Source: Candidatus Obscuribacter sp. (lineage in GTDB: Bacteria > Cyanobacteriota > Vampirovibrionia > Obscuribacterales > Obscuribacteraceae). From it: DNA of 38,619 bases. This document shows positions 33,287 to 38,619 of the stretch, one piece after another (position 1 is the stretch's first letter; the number at the start of each line of letters is the position of its first letter). The position numbers were made by a program, and so were the translations under genes. A model generated the notes under the pieces. It made no database searches, was not told the origin of the DNA, and saw only the letters and a program-made list of their open reading frames with translations. Location of the stretch: contig JADYXQ010000228.1 of assembly GCA_021772135.1 (NCBI GenBank), positions 1-38,619 of the forward strand. The letters are read 5' to 3'.

Positions 33287-34353
33287 ACTTCTACTTTAGA
33301 GTCATCGCCCAGCATCAGGCGGAAGGCTTGAGGACGGCCGGTAGAGCGCGTTAGCTCCACTGACACGCCAATTAAGCTGTCGGAGATACGACCATGAAAA
33401 TCGAGTATCTGAGCCTTTTCGCGCAAAATGCTATGTTCAATTTCGGCATGGCTGACCCGGGCGCCGTCGCCAATTGATGTAAACGGGCCGACGTAAGTGC
33501 TCTCCAGCAGGCAATCTTCACCAATTACCGCCGGTCCGCGCACAATGCAATTAATTAGTTTGCTGCCTCTGCCCACATGAACACGGCCTGAAATGCGGCT
33601 GGCGGCGTCAATTTCACCGAGCATAGAGACATCGGTCATTTCGTCTAAGACAACCCGATTGGCTTCGAGCATATCGTCTTTTTTACCTGTATCAAGCCAC
33701 CAGCTCTTCAAAATGTGGCTGTCTACGCGGTGCCCGGTGTGAATGAGCTGCTGGATGGCGTCGGTAATTTCCAGTTCGCCCCGTCTGCTTGGTTTGATTT
33801 GATCGATGGCTTCGTGAATTTTGGCAGTGAATAAATAAACTCCCACCAGAGCAAAATTCGATTTTGGTTTGGCGGGTTTTTCTTCTAAACCGCTGATGCG
33901 GCCGTCTTTGTCTAATAGGGCCACGCCGAAAGCACTGGGATTCGGTACTTCTTTAAGCAAGATGAATGCGTCAGGCCCCTCATCTTCAAAGCGTTTAACC
34001 AGCGGGCCGACACCGTCTTTAATCAGGTTGTCGCCGAGATACATGACGAATGGCGAATCGCCGAGGAATGGCCGGCCGGTCTTCACCGCGTGAGCCAGAC
34101 CAAGTGGTTGATCCTGCAAAATATACTCAATGCGTATATTCCATCTGCTGCCGTCACCAACGCATTCTTCAACATCTTTACCGGTTTCGGGGCTGACGAT
34201 AATTCCTATTTCGCTGATACCGGCATCTATCAGCGCTTCTACTGCATAAAAGAGAATCGGTTTATTGGCTACGGGCAAAAGCTGTTTGGCGGCAGTATGG
34301 GTGATTGGCCGCATGCGTGTGCCTTTGCCGCCACTGAGAATTAAACCTTTCAT
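33280..34353 (-). CDS. rfbA: Glucose-1-phosphate thymidylyltransferase, long form
   Basis: Couples dTTP and glucose-1-phosphate to dTDP-glucose, first step of the rhamnose pathway. The N-terminal nucleotidyltransferase has KGLILSGGKGTRMRPITHTA, AAKQLLPVANKPILFYAVEA and MYLGDNLIKDG. The C-terminal third is a left-handed beta-helix with hexapeptide-like repeats (VHVGRGSKLINCIVRGPAVI, GEDCLLESTYVGPFTSIGDG), which is the longer RmlA2/StrD-type form rather than the 290-residue RmlA1. I start at ATG 34353 (MKGLILSGG), with AGAGG 9 nt upstream; ATG 34362 adds three residues. The gene is second in the operon, 33 nt after the sugar transferase. Confidence 0.93.
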   Translation of the reverse strand: MKGLILSGGKGTRMRPITHTAAKQLLPVANKPILFYAVEALIDAGISEIGIIVSPETGKDVEECVGDGSRWNIRIEYILQDQPLGLAHAVKTGRPFLGDSPFVMYLGDNLIKDGVGPLVKRFEDEGPDAFILLKEVPNPSAFGVALLDKDGRISGLEEKPAKPKSNFALVGVYLFTAKIHEAIDQIKPSRRGELEITDAIQQLIHTGHRVDSHILKSWWLDTGKKDDMLEANRVVLDEMTDVSMLGEIDAASRISGRVHVGRGSKLINCIVRGPAVIGEDCLLESTYVGPFTSIGDGARVSHAEIEHSILREKAQILDFHGRISDSLIGVSVELTRSTGRPQAFRLMLGDDSKVEVV

Positions 34354-34386
34354 ACTGTGCATCCTCTTTGATTGAACATCTAAAAT

Positions 34387-34956
34387 CTAATAAGCCCCGC
34401 GCTTGCTGAACACGGCTTTGAAGGTGAGGGCGATAATGCGCCAGTCAAGCCAGTAACTCCAGTTCTCGCAGTACCACTTGTCGGCGGCTACTTTGACATC
34501 GTCGGCGAGCTCATCTCGTCCGTTGACCTGGGCCCAGCCGGTGATTCCCGGCGGAAACTTAAGCACCCCGCTCACTTCTCTTTTAGCAGTGAGGTCGGTT
34601 TGATTATACAGAGCGGGCCGCGGTCCAACTAAACTCATCTGGCCAAGCAGAACGTTCACCAGTTGAGGAAGTTCATCCAGGCTGGTTTTACGCAAAAAGC
34701 TACCTACCCTGGTAATTGGACTGGGCAATAGCAACATCTGGTCTGTGGGAAGGTCTGGAGTACCTGTGGCCATGGTGCGAAATTTATAAATTTCAAACAA
34801 TTGGCCGTTCTGCCCAACCCGCTTTTGTCTGAATACAATCGGGCCGCGACTATCAAGTTTGATAGCAACCGCAATGGCTATAAGCACGATTGAGCCCGCC
34901 AGCAGCGCTGAGGCGGAAAGAATAAAGTCAGTGATTCTCTTGGTAATCAATTTCAA
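34387..34956 (-). CDS. Undecaprenyl-phosphate sugar phosphotransferase (initiating)
   Basis: A 189-residue bacterial sugar transferase of the small PglC/WcaJ C-terminal type, which moves a sugar-1-phosphate onto undecaprenyl phosphate at the inner membrane to begin a glycan. One re-entrant hydrophobic helix ([20 protein letters not shown]) is followed by [25 protein letters not shown], the conserved [16 protein letters not shown] with the catalytic Asp-Glu, [12 protein letters not shown] and [12 protein letters not shown]. It heads the minus-strand operon, divergent from the GT2 gene with 59 bp between the starts. Which sugar is transferred is not determined. Confidence 0.94.
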   Translation of the reverse strand: MKLITKRITDFILSASALLAGSIVLIAIAVAIKLDSRGPIVFRQKRVGQNGQLFEIYKFRTMATGTPDLPTDQMLLLPSPITRVGSFLRKTSLDELPQLVNVLLGQMSLVGPRPALYNQTDLTAKREVSGVLKFPPGITGWAQVNGRDELADDVKVAADKWYCENWSYWLDWRIIALTFKAVFSKRGAY

Positions 34957-35015
34957 TTTGTTTCTAAGACCATTTGAGCAGTCATTTTAAAGCAAATAAG
35001 CCCTAGAATTGGCGC

Positions 35016-35906
35016 ATGCTTTTATCTGTAATTGTTGTCAGCTGGAATACTAAAGATCTTTTACGCGCTTGCCTCTCCTCCTTACAAAGTGAGCTTAAAG
35101 CCCTTTGCTCTGAGCAAGATAGCGAAGTCTTTCTTGTTGACAACAGTTCTGCCGACGGCTCGGCTCAAATGGCCGCAGTTGAATTTCCCTGGGTCAAGCT
35201 CACTGCCAACAGTGACAACAAGGGGTTTGCCGCTGCCAATAATCAGGCTCTGGCTCACGCGCGCGGCGACTTTGTTCTGCTTCTCAATCCTGATACCGAA
35301 GTTAAGCCAGGAGCAATTCGCACACTGATAGATTTTTTTGCCGGCCATCCGCGAGCTGGTGTGGTGGCACCGCAACTGCTAAACACAGACGGCTCGATTC
35401 AACGCTCTTGCCGCGCCTTTCCTTCATTCATCGGCATGGTTTTCGAGCTCATCGGTCTCAGTCGAATGTTTCCTGCTGGTTCTAAATATGGTGCCAAGTT
35501 TCGCGAATACAAGATGCTTGATTGGCAACACGATGATGAGCGCCAGGTAGATCAGCCGGAAGGCGCCTGCCTGATGATCAAGCGCCAACTGCTCGATGAA
35601 ATCGGCACTCTAGACGAAGGATACTGGATGCTTTTTGAAGAAGTAGACTGGTGTTTTCGGGCTAAAAAAGCAGGCTGGGAAATCTGGTTTACACCCGGCG
35701 CCCAGGTGGTGCACCATTATGGTCAGTCTATCAAGCAAGTGAAAGTGCGCATGATTCTTTCGTCGCATCGCGGGCTTTATCGTTTCTGGTTCAAGCATTA
35801 CCGCGGCAATCGCTGGTGGCTCGATGGTATCGCTTATGGTGGCCTGATGGCCTTGGCCTATTTGCGCATCAGTATGTACAAATTACGTGCCCTGGTTTCG
35901 CATTAA
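35016..35906 (+). CDS. Glycosyltransferase family 2 (rhamnosyltransferase-like)
   Basis: A 296-residue inverting GT-A glycosyltransferase. Motifs: LLSVIVVSWNTKDLLRACLS, FLVDNSSADGSAQM, NKGFAAANNQALAHARGDFV, the metal-binding LLLNPDTEVKPGA, ACLMIKRQLLDEIGTLDEGY and WMLFEEVDWCFRAKKAGW, and the HHYGQSIKQ tail. This pattern (ANNQAL, NPDTE, FEEVDW) is that of WbbL-type rhamnosyltransferases, which fits the adjacent dTDP-rhamnose genes. A possible C-terminal amphipathic or membrane segment (WWLDGIAYGGLMALAYLRI) is present. It starts the plus-strand unit that continues with the MBOAT gene after 22 nt. Confidence 0.92.
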   Translation: MLLSVIVVSWNTKDLLRACLSSLQSELKALCSEQDSEVFLVDNSSADGSAQMAAVEFPWVKLTANSDNKGFAAANNQALAHARGDFVLLLNPDTEVKPGAIRTLIDFFAGHPRAGVVAPQLLNTDGSIQRSCRAFPSFIGMVFELIGLSRMFPAGSKYGAKFREYKMLDWQHDDERQVDQPEGACLMIKRQLLDEIGTLDEGYWMLFEEVDWCFRAKKAGWEIWFTPGAQVVHHYGQSIKQVKVRMILSSHRGLYRFWFKHYRGNRWWLDGIAYGGLMALAYLRISMYKLRALVSH

Positions 35907-35928
35907 AGCTTTCAGGTAGTTGCTATAG

Positions 35929-37389
35929 ATGATCTTCACCAGCGCTGAATACATTGTCTTCTTACCAATAATAGTGGTGCTTTTCTGGCTTCTGCCCAGG
36001 GTTTGTCGGCTGCCCATGCTGCTTGTGGCCAGTTACTACTTTTACATGAGCTTTATTCCGCAGTTCATCTTGCTGATTTTGCCCATGACTTTGTTCAACT
36101 GGCTTTGGGGCAAGCTGATGGCGCGAGATCACACTAATAAGCGTAATCTGGCCATTGGTATCACCGCCAATTTAATTGTATTGGCCATATTTAAATATGC
36201 CAACTTCTTCGCCGACTCTTTTGAGCATGTGACCAAATTGGCTACAGGCAAGGATGTTTTCAATTTTGACTGGCACATAATTTTGCCGCTTGGTATTTCG
36301 TTTTTCACTTTTGAATTTATCCACTACCTTTTTGAAATTTATCGCGGCAAAAAACCAATCGATTCTTTTGTGGTCTTCGCTCTTTTTGCTGCTTTTTTCC
36401 CCACACAGATTGCCGGTCCAATCAAGCGCTACCCTGACTTTCTTGAACAAATGAAAGCAGAGAATAAAATACAGCTTGCTTACTTTGATGAAGGCATTCC
36501 GCTAATAATTATCGGCATGGCCAAAAAAATATTACTGGCCGATAACCTGGCCGTTTTTGTGCAAATGGGCGTCAGCAGCCCTTATAACTACAGTGGCCTG
36601 GAGTTATGGCTCTTTGCTTACGCATTTGCTTTCCAGATTTATTTTGATTTTTCCGGTTATACCGATATCGGGCGCGGTTCGGCTATGCTCTTCGGCTATC
36701 ACATTCCTATTAATTTCAACATGCCTTACATTGCCGCCAATATTTCCGATTTCTGGCGCCGGTGGCATGTCTCGCTTTCCACCTGGCTGCGCGACTATCT
36801 CTTCATTCCTCTCGGCGGTTCGCGAGCTTCGCACTGGATGGTTAATCGCAACCTCTTTCTCACTATGGCTCTTGGTGGTTTGTGGCATGGTGCCGCCTGG
36901 AATTTTGTCGTCTGGGGCATTTATCATGGCCTGGCTTTAATTGTGCACCGGGAGTTTTCGCAATGGAAAGAGAACACTTTGGCGGTTAAAGATTTTCTTG
37001 CCAAACCGGCAATGGCAAACTGTTTCCATTATTTCTCTTTGTTTCTCACTTTTCAAACCGTCTGTATCGGTTGGGTTTTCTTCCGCATACAAGACATCAC
37101 GCTGGCTTGGGTGATGATTCGCCGCATGGTGACGCTGCGGCCCTTCTATAGTCTTCCGGAGCACAAGTTTTTGGTGATGAAAGCGGAGCTGCCAGTGGTA
37201 GTACCGGTGGTGATCATTATGGTGGCATTGCTTCTGCTCAGTAATTTGCCCCTGTCGGCATTGAACGATAAAAAGGTCTTTCAGAACTTGCCTGCTTTTG
37301 TTAAAGCCGCTTATTGTGCCATTTTGATCTTGACTATGATTATTTTTCTGCCGGACACTTCCCAGCCTTTTATATATTTTCAGTTTTAG
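35929..37389 (+). CDS. MBOAT-family O-acyltransferase (AlgI-like)
   Basis: A 486-residue polytopic inner-membrane protein of the MBOAT family that moves acyl groups across the membrane for O-acetylation of exported polysaccharides, as AlgI does for alginate. Hydrophobic segments occur throughout (EYIVFLPIIVVLFWLLPRVC, ILLILPMTLFNWLWGKLMA). Conserved family blocks are ILPLGISFFTFEFIHYLFEI, AAFFPTQIAGPIKRYPDFL, FDFSGYTDIGRGSAMLFGY, ISDFWRRWHVSLSTWLRDYL and GGLWHGAAWNFVVWGIYHG with the active-site His. No AlgJ/AlgX-type partner lies in the window; the partial acyltransferase downstream may act with it or independently. Confidence 0.95.
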   Translation: MIFTSAEYIVFLPIIVVLFWLLPRVCRLPMLLVASYYFYMSFIPQFILLILPMTLFNWLWGKLMARDHTNKRNLAIGITANLIVLAIFKYANFFADSFEHVTKLATGKDVFNFDWHIILPLGISFFTFEFIHYLFEIYRGKKPIDSFVVFALFAAFFPTQIAGPIKRYPDFLEQMKAENKIQLAYFDEGIPLIIIGMAKKILLADNLAVFVQMGVSSPYNYSGLELWLFAYAFAFQIYFDFSGYTDIGRGSAMLFGYHIPINFNMPYIAANISDFWRRWHVSLSTWLRDYLFIPLGGSRASHWMVNRNLFLTMALGGLWHGAAWNFVVWGIYHGLALIVHREFSQWKENTLAVKDFLAKPAMANCFHYFSLFLTFQTVCIGWVFFRIQDITLAWVMIRRMVTLRPFYSLPEHKFLVMKAELPVVVPVVIIMVALLLLSNLPLSALNDKKVFQNLPAFVKAAYCAILILTMIIFLPDTSQPFIYFQF

Positions 37390-37483
37390 TGCGATTTTCG
37401 CCTCTGGCTAAAAATCTATAACGGCGACTTATATCAAGTTATAACTTAACCTCCTCTGCCTCCTAACTTTTGAACTTTTTGCC

Positions 37484-37521
37484 GCGTTTATACGTTGTTA
37501 GTAATAGAAACGTATAAACGC
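37484..37521. repeat. 13-bp perfect inverted repeat upstream of the acyltransferase gene
   Basis: GCGTTTATACGTT (37484-37496) and AACGTATAAACGC (37509-37521) are exact complements around a 12-base centre. No T-run follows on either strand. It lies about 95 nt after the MBOAT stop. Such an AT/GC-mixed, long perfect palindrome with a full helical turn in the centre fits a dimeric regulator site or a stable RNA hairpin. Confidence 0.8.
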
Positions 37522-37543
37522 AACAAAAATGGGGGTTTGAGCA

Positions 37544-37627
37544 ATGGAGGAAATTTTGTATTGCGCCGGATGTATATTCTCGGCAATTTACCTGGCTATT
37601 TTGGCTCTCTGGGTAACGAGGCTATGA
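37544..37627 (+). CDS. Possible 27-aa single-span membrane peptide
   Basis: A tiny ORF from ATG 37544 (GGGGG 8 nt upstream) to TGA at 37625. The peptide MEEILYCAGCIFSAIYLAIL followed by ALWVTRL is a short acidic end, a continuous hydrophobic helix of about 20 residues and a basic end, which is the pattern of bacterial one-span microproteins. An internal TTG at 37556 has GGAGG 5 nt upstream and would also work. It sits just behind the perfect inverted repeat and 46 nt before the acyltransferase start. Chance cannot be excluded at this length. Confidence 0.33.
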   Translation: MEEILYCAGCIFSAIYLAILALWVTRL

Positions 37628-37673
37628 TCTTTTTCACTTATATATGCGATAAAAATGCCATACTTGACGACCG

Positions 37674-38619
37674 TTGCCATTTGGAGAAAACCTCATTACG
37701 GTTTCAAGTCTCAAATCGCCCCAATATTTGCCTGCTGTGGACGGTCTGCGGGCTATTTCCATACTTGGAGTGCTGGCTTTTCACGGTGTGAATTTCTTGC
37801 ATTATGTCTTTGGTCGCGGTGGCTGGCTTGGTGTGGACATATTTTTTGTCATATCGGGTTTTCTGATTTCGCGCCTGGCTTTTGCCGAAATAGAGCGCAG
37901 CGGCAGCTTCAACGTGAAGCGCTTTTTCACCAGCAGGCTACTGCGCATCAGTCCTGCTGTCTGGGTGATGTTGGCTTTTTGCGCCATTTTCAATCCGTTT
38001 AACACTGTCGAGAGCGTCAATATCAAGGCTATTACAATCGCCGCGCTAAATATGACCGACTACGATCTGGCATTGCAGTGGGGTAATTCAGGAAAATCAT
38101 TAGTGGCGGTTTGCTGGTCGCTGGCAATTGAAGAGAAATTTTATCTTCTCTTTCCCTTCCTGATGCTTTTCTACAAGCGTTTTCGCACACCGGCTGTAAT
38201 TATCGTTCTCATTATTTTGGCTGAAAGCTGGAAAGCCTATCTGATTAATTCAGGGGTGGAGTGGGTGCGCATCACTGCCGCCTTTGATACCAGATTCGAC
38301 GAAATACTTTTTGGTTGCCTGGGAGCCAGTATTCTTGCTCAAGCACAAGGGGTCAGGCAACCGGCCAGACAATATGTGGCCAGGGCCATGTCTGTATTGG
38401 CTCATCCGGTCACTACAACTTTGATTGCTTTTGCCGCCTGGTATTTACTGCGGCACTTTATGCATCCCACCGAACTGATTACTGTTTTTCAAAAGCAGCT
38501 CTACTGGCTCGTCTTTGTGCCGGTTTTTGCCACACTAATTAGTTTGCTGCTCATGTCATTCACCGTGGCGCAGTCAAATGGCCGTGTCAGCTGGCTGGCG
38601 AAATTGCTCAGCTCTAGAC
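37674..38619 (+). CDS. Acyltransferase family 3 (OafA/YrhL-like), 5' part cut by window end
   Basis: A polytopic inner-membrane acyltransferase that O-acylates surface glycans; the frame is open to the last base, so at least 315 residues are present and the C-terminus is missing. The family opening is clear: LPAVDGLRAISILGVLAFHG with the conserved Arg and His, then GWLGVDIFFVISGFLISRLA, FFTSRLLRISPAVWVM, and SLAIEEKFYLLFPFLMLFYK (W-SLAIEEKFYLLFP signature). Several later hydrophobic helices follow. An in-frame stop lies immediately upstream (TGA about 37665), so the start must be TTG 37674 (reading MPFGENLITVSSLKSPQYL) or a later non-ATG codon; no ribosome binding site is visible. It continues the polysaccharide modification genes. 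Confidence 0.87.
   Translation, partial: MPFGENLITVSSLKSPQYLPAVDGLRAISILGVLAFHGVNFLHYVFGRGGWLGVDIFFVISGFLISRLAFAEIERSGSFNVKRFFTSRLLRISPAVWVMLAFCAIFNPFNTVESVNIKAITIAALNMTDYDLALQWGNSGKSLVAVCWSLAIEEKFYLLFPFLMLFYKRFRTPAVIIVLIILAESWKAYLINSGVEWVRITAAFDTRFDEILFGCLGASILAQAQGVRQPARQYVARAMSVLAHPVTTTLIAFAAWYLLRHFMHPTELITVFQKQLYWLVFVPVFATLISLLLMSFTVAQSNGRVSWLAKLLSSR

Noticed and set aside
37484-37521. The inverted repeat read as a terminator of the MBOAT gene
   Set aside because: No T-run follows the stem on either strand and the loop is 12 bases long.
37495-37791. A 98-residue frame over the acyltransferase 5' region
   Set aside because: It runs in a different frame from the clear acyltransferase-3 signature and shows no family pattern. 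The real frame starts at 37674 after an in-frame TGA.
1-38619. Recent island or prophage in this window
   Set aside because: No integrase, transposase, tRNA end, terminal repeats or obvious composition change were seen; the unusual genes are mixed among housekeeping genes.

Overview
The window is a 38.6 kb, gene-dense bacterial chromosome segment of roughly balanced base composition. It has long housekeeping genes, short intergenic gaps and no rRNA, tRNA, CRISPR array, transposase or phage gene that I could find. The envelope genes (RND efflux system with TolC-type outer-membrane factor, lipoprotein adaptor, MurQ, rhamnose polysaccharide genes) indicate a diderm cell. The dnaG-rpoD pair, an RqcP-like S4 protein, a YtxH protein and a sigma/hypothetical pair vaguely like cyanobacterial arrangements make a non-photosynthetic member of Cyanobacteriota (Melainabacteria / Obscuribacterales type) my best guess. 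This is inference from gene style only.

Layout. 1-1390: 3' end of a histidine kinase, a small Cys-containing protein and a hotdog thioesterase. 1397-2322: an aldo/keto reductase broken by an internal deletion. 2345-3650: two short unannotated ORFs around a DUF1269-type glycine-zipper protein, with a strong hairpin and a clear terminator. 3667-7249 (minus): murQ followed 7 nt later by a large SF1 helicase with a degenerate phospholipase D-like C-terminus, resembling the fused helicase-PLD protein of type II Mokosh anti-phage systems. 7386-8813 (minus): dihydropyrimidinase/D-hydantoinase. 9034-12199: dnaG and rpoD, overlapping. 12211-12510 (minus): rqcP.

12644-20310: a CzcB-like adaptor and CzcA-like heavy-metal RND pump, then two proteins of unknown function, then a TolC/CzcC-like outer-membrane factor on the opposite strand. 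20450-22028: an ECF-like sigma factor with a very long acidic linker and a partner gene. 22242-22637: a small secreted protein. 22723-28234 (minus): a protein-kinase-fold protein, an ACT-domain malic enzyme and two overlapping genes each made only of PAS domains. 28454-28915: a YtxH protein.

28979-34956 (minus): a surface-polysaccharide operon in transcription order initiating sugar-phosphate transferase, rmlA, rmlB, rmlD, rmlC-like and a GT4 glycosyltransferase. Divergent from it run a GT2 (rhamnosyltransferase-like) gene, an MBOAT O-acyltransferase and, cut by the window end, an acyltransferase-3 gene. Together they would make dTDP-L-rhamnose, start a lipid-linked glycan, add sugars and O-acylate it.

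The strongest candidates for further attention are the helicase-PLD gene behind murQ, the sigma factor with its disordered insert and partner, the atypical kinase-fold protein, the PAS-only gene pair and two long perfect inverted repeats (2473-2506 and 37484-37521).
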